Shown here piece after piece: positions 17,692-25,378 of a stretch of 64,000 nt of DNA (its first letter is position 1; the number at the start of each line of letters is the position of its first letter). A program made the position numbers and the translations under genes. Where the stretch lies: the NCBI GenBank assembly GCA_024399495.1, contig JAKSNY010000006.1, positions 58,533-122,532 of the forward strand, in the 5' to 3' direction. Source of the stretch: Paludibacteraceae bacterium (GTDB taxonomy: Bacteria > Bacteroidota > Bacteroidia > Bacteroidales > Paludibacteraceae). Below the pieces are notes generated by a model that worked only from the letters and a program-made list of their open reading frames with translations, ran no database searches and was not told where the DNA came from.

Positions 17692-18852
17692 TTAGTACTT
17701 GTTTGACTGTTCTTGTACCAACTTGCTCCATCTATTTATCAAAGGATTTCTCACATCTGCCGGCAGTGAGTATATTGATTGTTTGCCACTTGCAATATCT
17801 TCAAGTGGTACGAAACACTTTTTATGGTACTCCATATAGTCATTGTTAAAAAGTATATTCTCCAATGAATCAGATGGTTGCATTGCTCTCCGCACACTGT
17901 CTGTTGAATATGTGAACTCTGTTCTGTAGATTATGCAGAACTCTTTGTAGGCACAGGTGTCAAGTTTTGCCAAACAGACATTATAGCAACTGTCATATTT
18001 TGCGTGTGTCTCATCCAACAGTTTGTTGTAGGCAATCTCTTTGGCAGATGGACGTGGTATTAGTGAATATATTACCGCCGATGCCATTACTGCCACAATA
18101 CATACTGCAATGCAAGACTTTCTTAAAATATCTGTTGCATTTATCGCTTTGCTTATGGCTGCAACAGATGAGAATCGCTTGGATGGGTTTGTTTTATGGC
18201 ACTTATTTTTAACATACGCATAATTGTGTGGAAATATATCATCAATAATGTAACCTATTGACCAGATGTCGCTTGCAAAAGTCACCTCTTTCCCGGCTTT
18301 TAGCTCGGGCGATGCGTATTTGTTTGTGCAGCCGCGTGCACGTGAAATGTAGGCATCGTTGTCTGACAGTCCGAAATCTATAAGTTTTACGTGGTGTCCG
18401 TTGTTTGTTATGAGAATATTGTCAGGCTTTATATCATGGTGTATTATCTGTTTCAGATGTAGTTCCCCGATGGCTTCAAGCAGTTCGCTCAACACTCTCT
18501 TCCTCTCCGTCCTTGACGGTTTCAACTCCAGCCACTCACTAAGGGTAATGCCGTCAACATACTGCATTACAATACATAATCCCACATCGGGGTCTGTTAT
18601 AAGTTCATAACACTCAGCACAGTAGATACTTGTAATTTCTTTGTGCAGGTCAAACTCACGCTTAAGAATGCTCTCATATTGACCTTGTAGTCCAAGTTCT
18701 TTCTTTATACCTTTTAGGACAAACCACTTGCCTCCCTTTTGGGCTTTGTATAATATACTGTACCCATTATCAGATTCATACATTACAGAGTGGTCAGAGA
18801 ACGCTCCGCCACTGACAGTGGTAGTGTTATTTGGGAATCCTGAAGTTTGCAT
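17692..18852 (-). CDS. Membrane-anchored Ser/Thr protein kinase
   Basis: A 386-residue Hanks-type kinase. The ATP lysine is in WFVLKG (about K46), the catalytic loop reads HHDIKPDNILI (from about 137) with His-His replacing the usual HRD, and DFGLSD is near 159 followed by a SPEL substitute for APE. After a truncated C-lobe there is one membrane span (about 246-265) and a 120-residue outer domain rich in Cys, Tyr and Asp. It is therefore a short receptor-like kinase with an extracytoplasmic part. The TTG five codons upstream is not used; ATG 18852 starts it. Its promoter carries two tandem palindromes next to the XRE gene. It may sense an envelope signal for the divergent gene set. Confidence 0.88.
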   Translation of the reverse strand: MQTSGFPNNTTTVSGGAFSDHSVMYESDNGYSILYKAQKGGKWFVLKGIKKELGLQGQYESILKREFDLHKEITSIYCAECYELITDPDVGLCIVMQYVDGITLSEWLELKPSRTERKRVLSELLEAIGELHLKQIIHHDIKPDNILITNNGHHVKLIDFGLSDNDAYISRARGCTNKYASPELKAGKEVTFASDIWSIGYIIDDIFPHNYAYVKNKCHKTNPSKRFSSVAAISKAINATDILRKSCIAVCIVAVMASAVIYSLIPRPSAKEIAYNKLLDETHAKYDSCYNVCLAKLDTCAYKEFCIIYRTEFTYSTDSVRRAMQPSDSLENILFNNDYMEYHKKCFVPLEDIASGKQSIYSLPADVRNPLINRWSKLVQEQSNKY

Positions 18853-18876
18853 AACTGTTAACAACAACTAATATGA

Positions 18877-18938
18877 CAAAGGTATAAAAATTGTCAATAC
18901 ATTGACCGAATTTACGTAAAAATTGTCAATAAATTGAC
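18877..18938 (-). promoter_or_regulatory. Kinase promoter with two tandem GTCAAT-nn-ATTGAC palindromes
   Basis: On the minus strand the -7 box TACCTTTG is 18884-18877. Upstream lie GTCAAT/ATTGAC at 18893-18906 and again at 18925-18938, spaced 32 bases (about three helical turns) and inside a 32-base direct repeat. They cover the -33 region and are likely operators. Confidence 0.65.
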
Positions 18939-18943
18939 GGAAT

Positions 18944-19156
18944 TTATTTCACTACCTTATCTAATTCCACCTGTAGTGCTTTGGAGATTTTGTAGAGAGT
19001 TATAATTGTGGGATTGGTTTTACCAGCCTCTATGCGACACATGTTGGAAGTTTCAAATCCACACCTAAAGGCAAGTTCCTGCTGTGATAATCCAGCCTCA
19101 TTACGCAGTTGTTTTATGCGATTACCTATCTGTATGCAAAGCTCTGTATCTTCCAT
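18944..19156 (-). CDS. Small XRE-family HTH transcriptional regulator
   Basis: A 70-residue protein that is almost only a helix-turn-helix: IGNRIKQLRNEAGLSQQELAF and NMCRIEAGKTNPTIITLYKIS are classic XRE helices. The ATG at 19156 is preferred over a TTG four codons upstream. The -7 box TAACTTTG (19186-19179) and an ATTATCAT-aa-ATGATAAT palindrome at its -33 region suggest self-control. It lies between the kinase gene and the divergent plus-strand cluster, so it is the likely repressor of both sides. Confidence 0.9.
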   Translation of the reverse strand: MEDTELCIQIGNRIKQLRNEAGLSQQELAFRCGFETSNMCRIEAGKTNPTIITLYKISKALQVELDKVVK

Positions 19157-19207
19157 GTTTAAGTGCAAACTTTGTTTACAAAGTTAATTTATTGCAACTG
19201 CAAAATC

Positions 19208-19225
19208 ATTATCATAAATGATAAT
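19208..19225. promoter_or_regulatory. Palindromic operator O1 in the XRE promoter
   Basis: ATTATCAT (19208-19215), aa, ATGATAAT (19218-19225). It lies just upstream of the XRE -7 box (19179-19186) and would overlap its -33 region. Confidence 0.65.
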
Positions 19226-19365
19226 CACAATGCTTTTAGGTCATATTTTAGAAAAAATAAGCACTAACAAGCACTTTGCTTTGTGTTTCTCTATCTTCTA
19301 CCTTTGCAAAAATAATTTTTTTACCATGACGATATGAAAATCTGATTAAATTATAAAAAATCTAC

Positions 19366-19428
19366 TTATCATTTATGATAATTCAGAAAAATTCATTATA
19401 TTTGTACTCATATTATCATAAATGATAA
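19366..19428 (+). promoter_or_regulatory. Promoter of the plus-strand island cluster flanked by operators O2 and O3
   Basis: TATATTTG (19397-19404) is a good -7 box. The same palindrome as O1 occurs twice around it: TTATCAT-tt-ATGATAA at 19366-19381 (over the -33 region) and TTATCAT-aa-ATGATAA at 19413-19428 (at the start of transcription). The 346 bases between the XRE start and the 19503 gene hold only these sites and A/T-rich sequence. Confidence 0.7.
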
Positions 19429-19502
19429 GGGAAAAACAATTAAATAACTACGGGAGAAAAGCCGAAAATCCCATAAAGAGTAGGCAAAAAAATTTAAATA
19501 CT

Positions 19503-19817
19503 ATGGCAGAATTAAGCATTAATGGTCGTACAAAAGTTGGTACACTGAAAAAAGAGTTTAAAAAAGCATTTGGCAGTTCACTGCGTGTTTATTTGAGCCC
19601 GACTTGCAAGGGTAAGATGGCTGATGATAACGCAACACTTGCATCAATTCGTGCAGAAGGCGCAAAGGGCGGTGAACTTAAGGTTGGCGGTAACAAGACT
19701 GTAGGTAAATTTGAAACTGAGTTTGCAGAGGCTTGGGGAATTGGCGTACAGGTAGCTAACGCTGATGACACAAAGCTTGCTGATAACGGTGCTACACTTT
19801 GCCAGGCTGGCAAGTAA
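19503..19817 (+). CDS. 104-residue protein with two copies of a TVGxxxxEFxxAFG motif
   Basis: The protein has two similar halves: TKVGTLKKEFKKAFG...ADDNATLASI and KTVGKFETEFAEAWG...LADNGATLCQA, each about 45 residues, so it is an internal duplication of a small alpha/beta unit. I do not recognise a named family. A paralogue is encoded at 24739. The ATG at 19503 is chosen because the earlier ATG (19422) lies inside operator O3 and codes for low-complexity sequence. It is the first gene of the plus-strand cluster and thus the most directly controlled by the XRE repressor. Confidence 0.65.
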   Translation: MAELSINGRTKVGTLKKEFKKAFGSSLRVYLSPTCKGKMADDNATLASIRAEGAKGGELKVGGNKTVGKFETEFAEAWGIGVQVANADDTKLADNGATLCQAGK

Positions 19818-19888
19818 TATATGTAACACAGGTATAGATGGGTTGGTTCTCATCTATGCCACTAATCTTTCATTATAATAAATTCTAT

Positions 19889-20485
19889 ATGAAAAGAGAT
19901 GATAAGTTGGCTTCTCAACTAAATGAGTTTTGGAATGGGTTTCTAAAGACAAATGACGTTGATTACTATAAAAGACTGACCATTTTTGATTTTGTAAATT
20001 TGAAGGCTGCTATTAGTAACATAAACAATATAATAACGCTTCAAATCACAGAAGCTTTTGTGGAGTTTTTGTATAATGAAAAAATTGTCACTGAAAATCA
20101 GAAGGAGTGTATAATTGAACAAGTTCTATCAACCGATGCAAACACAAACGGATATGATGTTGAGTGGGGAGATGACTCTGTTCATATTGTTGCAGAAGTG
20201 AAATGTAATATCCCTGTGGAGCAAAACTCTTTTGGTGCCGCACAAAGGAATGGTATAGTTAAGGATTTGGATAATTTGCTTAAAGGCAAAAGTAAATCGA
20301 ATTTAGATTCAACAAGTGGTTGCTTCAAGTTCATGGTTCTGTTGGATGTCAAAAACGTGAGAGATTGCATGAAAAGGATTATTGATGGATATAATAAGGG
20401 GAATGGAAGTTCTTTGGTAGAGGATTATAATGGTAAAACCACGCTATCAAAAGAAAAAGTTTACGTGGTGTATTTAAGGTGCTAG
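19889..20485 (+). CDS. PD-(D/E)XK nuclease-like protein
   Basis: A 198-residue protein with a helical first half and a restriction-endonuclease-like signature: GYD (D90), then HIVAEVK with E103 and K105, then a Q in 'AAQRNGIVKDLDNLL'. This matches the order D...ExK...Q of PD-(D/E)XK enzymes. No DNA-recognition domain is visible. The start at 19889 follows a hairpin (GGTATAGATG/CATCTATGCC, 19829-19859), and the earlier in-frame ATG at 19838 lies in that hairpin. It might act as a nuclease effector or be a non-catalytic relative. Confidence 0.6.
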   Translation: MKRDDKLASQLNEFWNGFLKTNDVDYYKRLTIFDFVNLKAAISNINNIITLQITEAFVEFLYNEKIVTENQKECIIEQVLSTDANTNGYDVEWGDDSVHIVAEVKCNIPVEQNSFGAAQRNGIVKDLDNLLKGKSKSNLDSTSGCFKFMVLLDVKNVRDCMKRIIDGYNKGNGSSLVEDYNGKTTLSKEKVYVVYLRC

Positions 20486-20567
20486 TTTAGGTGAGTATGT
20501 AATAATAACACTAAGCCAGGGGAGGCTGATATATTCCCTTGGTTACTAAGAAATAAAATCAAAGATT

Positions 20568-20948
20568 ATGGCTTTAGGTGATTTTCTGAGAAAAGTGGCA
20601 GACACTATGGATGAAGCTTCCAAGAAAATATCGGAAGCTACGGATGACGCTTCTAGTAAAATGTCGGAAGCTATGGAAGAATTCTCAAAAGTAGCGTCAA
20701 CAACAACTGATTCAATTAATAGTATTGTTTCCAAGACAGTGGATTCGGTGACTGATTCAATTTCTTCAGTGTATGACAGAATGTGTGAAATGGCTGTTAT
20801 GAAGATTCAAGAACTCTTAAAAGACGCAAATCTTCAGGAAACATTAGATTCTTTGGAAAAATATGAAAAAGAGAGTGGACAGGATTTGTCATCCCTTAAG
20901 GAATTTATAACAAGGATTAAAATATTTTCAGAAAATGGCAGCAAGTGA
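20568..20948 (+). CDS. Small helical, coiled-coil-like protein
   Basis: A 126-residue protein made of Ala/Ser/Asp/Lys-rich amphipathic helices (SKKISEATDDASSKMSEAME and similar near residues 15-60), with no signal peptide or membrane span. It resembles apolipoprotein-like or methyl-accepting-like coils only in composition; no family is recognised. Its last 14 bases overlap the next gene, so translational coupling is likely. Confidence 0.55.
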   Translation: MALGDFLRKVADTMDEASKKISEATDDASSKMSEAMEEFSKVASTTTDSINSIVSKTVDSVTDSISSVYDRMCEMAVMKIQELLKDANLQETLDSLEKYEKESGQDLSSLKEFITRIKIFSENGSK

Positions 20949-21321
20949 TAAAATAAAAGCCATAAAGGGAATCGTGGATGATTTGCCACTGCAAGAAATT
21001 TTGGAAACGGTAGAAATAGTAGCCTGCGAATTCCATATTCCATATTTGCCAATGATAATAAAAGTATTGAAGGTGGCAGTTAAATTATCTCCTGCCGCTT
21101 CTAAATCTTTAGATGCAGCGGCTAAAATATCAAAATCAGTTGAAACAAATATTAGTAAAGAGGATGAGGCAAGAAATCAGTTTAATGGATTGATGGATAT
21201 GGCTTGTTCTGATGGGGTAATCACTGATGCGGAGAAAGAGTTTCTTAGACCTAGAGCCATTGCAGCTGGTATCTCTAATGATGAATTTGAACTAATGATA
21301 ATTAACCATTTAAAAAAATAA
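20935..21321 (+). CDS. TerB-like domain protein
   Basis: A 128-residue protein. The last 45 residues (FNGLMDMACSDGVITDAEKEFL and GISNDEFELMI) match the TerB/tellurite-resistance metal-binding helical fold, in which the DGVITDAE acidic loop is typical. The first half is a hydrophobic helical segment (LPLQEILETVEIVACEFHIPYL). TerB-like domains occur in stress and phage-defence contexts, often with kinases. It overlaps the upstream helical protein and is followed after 4 bases by a membrane protein. Confidence 0.7.
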   Translation: MAASDKIKAIKGIVDDLPLQEILETVEIVACEFHIPYLPMIIKVLKVAVKLSPAASKSLDAAAKISKSVETNISKEDEARNQFNGLMDMACSDGVITDAEKEFLRPRAIAAGISNDEFELMIINHLKK

Positions 21322-21325
21322 ATTT

Positions 21326-21688
21326 ATGAAAGAACAAGCAATGTACGTAGTCATAACTGAAGAGATCAGACAAGCGTTACTTGACGGTAGTTTTGAACAG
21401 AAAGCCGATGTCATTAAACTTAAAGCTGTTGAATATGGCTTTTCTGAAGAGCAAATCAATAAAATGATAGAAAAAGAGCAAGAGAAACTAAAGTCTGCCT
21501 CGCAAATAAAAAGTATAACGTCAAAAAACAAGATTTTGATTTGTGCCATTATGCTTGTGTGCGTAGTTCTTGAGTGGTTTTTACCTTGTGGTTGGATATG
21601 GATTATCTTGCTGAATATTATTACAATTATCCTTGTTGTATTTATTGCCGCAATCGTAATAAGAAAGAAAGTTAATAGAGGGTGTTGA
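21326..21688 (+). CDS. Small two-helix membrane protein, 3' end possibly altered by a duplication
   Basis: A 120-residue protein with a soluble helical N-terminus (residues 1-60, including GFSEEQINKMIEKEQEKL, similar to the end of TerB-like proteins) and two adjacent membrane spans near 72-110. Not recognised. The final codons (RGC stop) read into a duplicated segment that is in another frame in its source at 23181, so the natural C-terminus may have been replaced. Confidence 0.5.
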   Translation: MKEQAMYVVITEEIRQALLDGSFEQKADVIKLKAVEYGFSEEQINKMIEKEQEKLKSASQIKSITSKNKILICAIMLVCVVLEWFLPCGWIWIILLNIITIILVVFIAAIVIRKKVNRGC

Positions 21689-21915
21689 ACGCAAGATAGG
21701 CAATGCTATTTTAGGAGCGTTGTTTAGTGGTAAAAAGAATGAGTAATAATGTATTCTACAATACGGCTCATACAAAATTATTCCAAGATGGGGCATCATA
21801 TCTTGCCTTTGAAAATGAATGTACGCGCTATAACAATTACATCTGGCTTGAAGCAGTAAGTGCAGTACCTAATACAGAGTACTTCAAAACAGAATACACA
21901 GTAGTAGATAAATAA
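21684..21915 (+). pseudogene. Deletion-scarred duplicate of the 23.2-24.7 kb genes
   Basis: Bases 21684-21741 match the 3' end of the 53-residue gene (23181-23248), and 21750-21945 match the 3' end of the lipoprotein gene and its downstream spacer (24459-24741), with about 84 bases missing inside. The fused remnant keeps the C-terminal YNNYIWLEAVSAV... sequence. It is a copy reduced by two deletions and has no complete gene. Confidence 0.8.
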
Positions 21916-21942
21916 TTTTTAACAATTTAATCTTAATTTATT

Positions 21943-22929
21943 ATGGAAGAAATTAAAAGCGCACATTCTGGTGAGTATGTATCCGCATCAGAAATTGCCG
22001 GTGCAAAAGTAAGAGTTTATGGTAAGGCACAGAACCGTACCGCATTGGGTATTATTCACGCCTATCACGTAATGTACCCACACGCCAAGTTTGAAGATTT
22101 TGAGAAGGCATTCCCAACGGCGTTAAATCCTGACAGCGGATGGAATATGAATTTTAAAAAGGCTGCTGAATGTAAAACAGATAATGAGAAAGGTTTCTGG
22201 TTTACTGATGAGAAGGAGGAGACTATTAATCTTCAAGACGGCACAAAGATTGCTGTTGTAAAGATGTGGACAAAACCAAGTTTTGAGCGTCTTGTAAACC
22301 ACGCTAAACAGTATGGTATAGTGGTGGCAGACTTTGAAAAGGCTGACAAGGGTATTGGAAAGAAAGGCGGATTCCGTCTTGAGTACCTGAACGGCTATGT
22401 TCCACCTGTACCTGCCGGTGGTAAGTCAAAGACCTGGTTGTGGATTCTTATTGCGGCAATTATTATAATACTTGCACTGATTTTCTTCCTTATACGCAGT
22501 TGTAACAAACAACCGCAAGTAGTAGAGGTAGAAAAAGTTGTGACAGAGTCTGTTATAGTTCATGACACACTCTATTTGCAACAGATTGAAGATATTGAAA
22601 AGGACTTCAACGCCGCTCAATTCCAGTTAGGTAAGGCAGACCTTAGTGATGACGCTAAATTTGTGCTTCATGACCTTGCAAAGATTATGCAGAAGAACCC
22701 CGATATCCATCTGAAAATTGAAGGTCACACATCGGCAGAGGGCAATGCATCATTTAACCAGCAACTGTCAGAGAACCGTGCAAAGGCTGCGGTTGACTTT
22801 TTGGTTGAACATGAAGGCATAGATGCCTCACGCCTTGATGCTGAGGGTTGCGGTTCAAGCAAGCCTAAAAACGCTGAAGACCCGATGGCATCAGAGAACC
22901 GCAGAACAGAGTTCATTGTTCTGGAATAA
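21943..22929 (+). CDS. OmpA-like domain protein with N-terminal cytoplasmic domain and one membrane span
   Basis: A 328-residue protein. An N-terminal domain (residues 1-150, SAHSGEYVSASEIAGAKVRVYG) precedes a Gly/Pro linker, a membrane helix (about 164-185), a Val/Glu coil and an OmpA-like peptidoglycan-binding domain (about 220-328, with IEGHTSAEGNASFNQQLSENRA and the terminal NRRTEFIVLE). It would span the inner membrane with the OmpA domain facing peptidoglycan. The N-terminal domain is not a family I can name. It has the same upstream spacer as the 24739 gene, produced by duplication. Confidence 0.75.
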   Translation: MEEIKSAHSGEYVSASEIAGAKVRVYGKAQNRTALGIIHAYHVMYPHAKFEDFEKAFPTALNPDSGWNMNFKKAAECKTDNEKGFWFTDEKEETINLQDGTKIAVVKMWTKPSFERLVNHAKQYGIVVADFEKADKGIGKKGGFRLEYLNGYVPPVPAGGKSKTWLWILIAAIIIILALIFFLIRSCNKQPQVVEVEKVVTESVIVHDTLYLQQIEDIEKDFNAAQFQLGKADLSDDAKFVLHDLAKIMQKNPDIHLKIEGHTSAEGNASFNQQLSENRAKAAVDFLVEHEGIDASRLDAEGCGSSKPKNAEDPMASENRRTEFIVLE

Positions 22930-22991
22930 CGCTGTAATCAAACATATAAACATTTAAAAATTAACAATTAAAATCTTGTCGGAGATAAAAT

Positions 22992-23072
22992 ATGGGATTA
23001 TTAAAGTCTCAAATAGCGGTCTTGAATTATGAAAAATCTCTCATTGCAATAGGAAACAAATTCTCAATATAA
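22992..23072 (+). CDS. Possible 26-residue peptide
   Basis: ATG at 22992 preceded by a CGGAGAT stretch, TAA at 23070. It encodes a small amphipathic peptide beginning MGLLKSQ. Support is only the start context and its place between two real genes. Confidence 0.2.
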   Translation: MGLLKSQIAVLNYEKSLIAIGNKFSI

Positions 23073-23085
23073 TTATTATCAACTT

Positions 23086-23247
23086 ATGAGAGGTTTATCA
23101 TTTTCTTGGAAACGTGCAGTAGGCATATCTGGTTTAAAGAGTAAGATTGCACATAAAACGGGTGTTCCAACCACAAAACAAGGTGTTGAACGCAAGATAG
23201 GCAATGCAATTATAGCAACATTGTTTAGTGGTAAAAAGAATGAGTAA
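23086..23247 (+). CDS. 53-residue basic protein (SWKRA..GISGLKSKI motif)
   Basis: ATG 23086, TAA 23245-23247. The product is strongly basic, begins MRGLSFSWKRAVGISG and contains KTGVPTTKQGVERKIGN. I have a vague memory of similar short basic proteins near TerB-like and phage genes, but cannot name a family. Its 3' end is the source of the duplicated segment at 21684, which shows that this small gene belongs to the unit that was copied. Confidence 0.5.
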   Translation: MRGLSFSWKRAVGISGLKSKIAHKTGVPTTKQGVERKIGNAIIATLFSGKKNE

Positions 23248-23251
23248 TGAT

Positions 23252-23389
23252 ATGGATTTTTCCATTGTTCTTAAAATATTGGCGGTTTTTGCAGGCATTT
23301 TTATTTTAATATGTCTCATTGCCATATTCCCTGAGGTTTTTACTTCCACAATGAAGTTTTTTAGATTTGTAATAAGAGCGTTTTTCTAA
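23252..23389 (+). CDS. 45-residue single-span membrane peptide
   Basis: ATG 23252, TAA 23387-23389, 4 bases after the previous small gene. It encodes one long hydrophobic helix (IVLKILAVFAGIFILICLI) followed by a short Lys/Arg/Phe tail. Small membrane peptides in such a cluster may be a holin-like, toxin or regulatory subunit; this is inference only. Confidence 0.45.
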   Translation: MDFSIVLKILAVFAGIFILICLIAIFPEVFTSTMKFFRFVIRAFF

Positions 23390-23409
23390 TTTGTAGGATT
23401 CATAAATAT

Positions 23410-24711
23410 ATGAAAAAACACATTTTTACTCTGTTTGTATGTACTGTTGTTATGGCATCGTGCAATAGCCAGTCAGGAAGTCAGAATGATGACTTGAGAC
23501 TGCCAGATGAGATTCAGCTGAATATTGATGAAGTGAATGATGTGACTAATCAACTTCAACCGTTACTTAATAACCTTTCTAACCTCACTAATGCTGTAGT
23601 AGTAGAGCAGATTTATAACCTGAATAGTAGGTTGGTTTTTGATTTCAACCCCGATGGCTTGGATTCAACAAGTCTTGCAAAGTGCACTGAGATGAAGGCA
23701 AAGGTTGATATGACTCGCTCTCAAATTACTGGGATTCTGAATGACTTACCAAATACCTATTTGGAGACGGAGGTGCAAAAGGAGGACTATGTTATAGAGG
23801 AGAAGGAGGCACACCCTGTTTACCTTGAGCGTGGCGACAAACTCTTTTACACTATAGATGCTGAGAAATCCATTGACATTAAAATATTTAATGCTGACTC
23901 TAAAAATCTTGTAAGGAGTTTCAATAGCAAAAAAAGTGTCAAAGACTCATTAGATATAAAATTCAAAGGTATTTACTTGGTTGAGATAGCACCAAGGGGC
24001 AGACAATATGTAAATATAGACATTGCTTACAAACCTAATTCATTGGAGCGCTTGATGAATCCAAAGAATGTTGTTTCAAGAGAGGTTGATGGTGAAAAGG
24101 GTGATTTTAGAGTGAGGTCTGTCAAGGGCATCTCAATGAAAAACTTGTTTGAGGAGCCAAAGAAATTCACATTGCGTGGACAACTCAAGGCAGCATTTTC
24201 CGGCTCAGCAAGAGCATTGGTTGCCGTTCAGATACCATCGGGGGCTACAGATATACTCTATTCACTTCGTATCTCAACAAATGAGGGAGACCGTAGTTCA
24301 GACGGTGATTTTTATGACAAAATGGAACTTTCATATAGGAGGGTTAAACTGCTTGGATTGCCTGTATATGAGTCTCACGGTGGTGCAGGGATTATTTCTA
24401 CTCTGCTTGGAGAGAACATACCTCTACGTGAAGAGGATGCCTATATAAATATGTATGTATTCTACAATACGGCTCAGGCAAAATTGTTCCAAGATGGGGC
24501 TTCAGCCGCCAAACTCTCATATAATGTTGACTACTCTACGCTTGGTACACAGTCTTGCAATGGTCGTATTCCATCAAAAGGGAACAGAACCATTTATCTT
24601 GCCTTTGAAAATGAGCGTATGCGCTATAACAATTACATCTGGCTTGAAGCAGTGAGTGCAGTACCTAATACAGAGTACTTTAAAACGGAATATACAGTAG
24701 TAGATAAATAA
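23410..24711 (+). CDS. Lipoprotein of unknown function in the island
   Basis: A 433-residue lipoprotein: signal peptide MKKHIFTLFVCTVVMASC with a lipobox VMASC (Cys18). The mature protein has an acidic linker, a helical pair near residues 40-100 and beta-rich domains (LERGDKLFYTIDAEKSIDIKI), ending in a Tyr/Asn-rich segment. Not recognised. Its last 80 codons are the source of the pseudogene at 21750. It would sit in the periplasm on the inner or outer membrane, near the OmpA-like protein and kinase. Confidence 0.6.
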   Translation: MKKHIFTLFVCTVVMASCNSQSGSQNDDLRLPDEIQLNIDEVNDVTNQLQPLLNNLSNLTNAVVVEQIYNLNSRLVFDFNPDGLDSTSLAKCTEMKAKVDMTRSQITGILNDLPNTYLETEVQKEDYVIEEKEAHPVYLERGDKLFYTIDAEKSIDIKIFNADSKNLVRSFNSKKSVKDSLDIKFKGIYLVEIAPRGRQYVNIDIAYKPNSLERLMNPKNVVSREVDGEKGDFRVRSVKGISMKNLFEEPKKFTLRGQLKAAFSGSARALVAVQIPSGATDILYSLRISTNEGDRSSDGDFYDKMELSYRRVKLLGLPVYESHGGAGIISTLLGENIPLREEDAYINMYVFYNTAQAKLFQDGASAAKLSYNVDYSTLGTQSCNGRIPSKGNRTIYLAFENERMRYNNYIWLEAVSAVPNTEYFKTEYTVVDK

Positions 24712-24738
24712 CTTTTAACAGTTTAATTTTAATTTATT

Positions 24739-25107
24739 ATGGGACTAATTAACAATTTGAAGGATCATTTCAACAATGCGGAGTTTGCTATATCTCCGGG
24801 TAAAAAGGTAAAAACAGTGTGTGCTGATTTCAAAAAAGCGTTTGGTTGCACTCTTGCAATTTATAAGGGAACTGTCCTTGCTGACGGTGACATGACAATC
24901 AATCAGCTCAATAATCATACATCAAAAACTGTGAATACACATTCAGATGTTGAACTAAAAATCAAGGCTTCAATGCTTGTCAAGGATGTTGAGAAACTTT
25001 TTGATAAAACATACGGAATAACAGTTCAAATCAAAGACCCTGCAGGGAAAAAATGCGTTGATAACAAACTGACCATAGGTCAGGCTGCAAGAAGGGAATC
25101 TAAGTAA
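24739..25107 (+). CDS. 122-residue paralogue of the 19503 repeat protein
   Basis: Two half-repeats can be aligned with the protein at 19503: KVKTVCADFKKAFGCTLAIYKG...ADGDMTINQL and LVKDVEKLFDKTYGITVQI...VDNKLTIGQAA. The N-terminus adds about 20 residues. No named family is recognised. Presence of two diverged copies in one cluster suggests they form paired or heteromeric subunits. The upstream spacer is duplicated from the region before the OmpA-like gene or vice versa. Confidence 0.6.
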   Translation: MGLINNLKDHFNNAEFAISPGKKVKTVCADFKKAFGCTLAIYKGTVLADGDMTINQLNNHTSKTVNTHSDVELKIKASMLVKDVEKLFDKTYGITVQIKDPAGKKCVDNKLTIGQAARRESK

Positions 25108-25135
25108 CATTATATTAACCATAAAATCTACAACT

Positions 25136-25378
25136 ATGAGTAAAGAGTATTATAAGAAAAAAATTGTTGACTTAAGAGCATCTTTAGCAAAGGAGAAAGA
25201 GGCAAAGAAACATGATAATGAATATTATGCACGTTTAATAAAGTCTGCATCCTCTCCATCAAGCAAGGCTTCATATAAGAAATCTAAAATAGACCATGCC
25301 GACAGTCACGACAGACATATCGAATATATCAAGCGTCAGATTGAATCTGCAAAAGAGTCTTTGAAAAGAGAAAAATAA
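25136..25378 (+). CDS. 80-residue highly charged helical protein
   Basis: A Lys/Glu/Ser-rich protein (MSKEYYKKKIVDLRASLAKEKEAKK...) predicted to be coiled coil throughout, with a His/Asp patch (HADSHDRHIEY). The stop codon directly abuts the ATG of the channel gene, so the two are coupled. No family recognised. Confidence 0.5.
   Translation: MSKEYYKKKIVDLRASLAKEKEAKKHDNEYYARLIKSASSPSSKASYKKSKIDHADSHDRHIEYIKRQIESAKESLKREK

Noticed and set aside
19422-19502. Earlier start for the 104-residue repeat protein
   Set aside because: The ATG is part of operator O3 and the extra codons look non-coding.
20486-20567. Hairpin before the helical protein as a terminator
   Set aside because: The TAAGCCAGGGG/CCCTTGGTTA pairing has several mismatches and no T-run.
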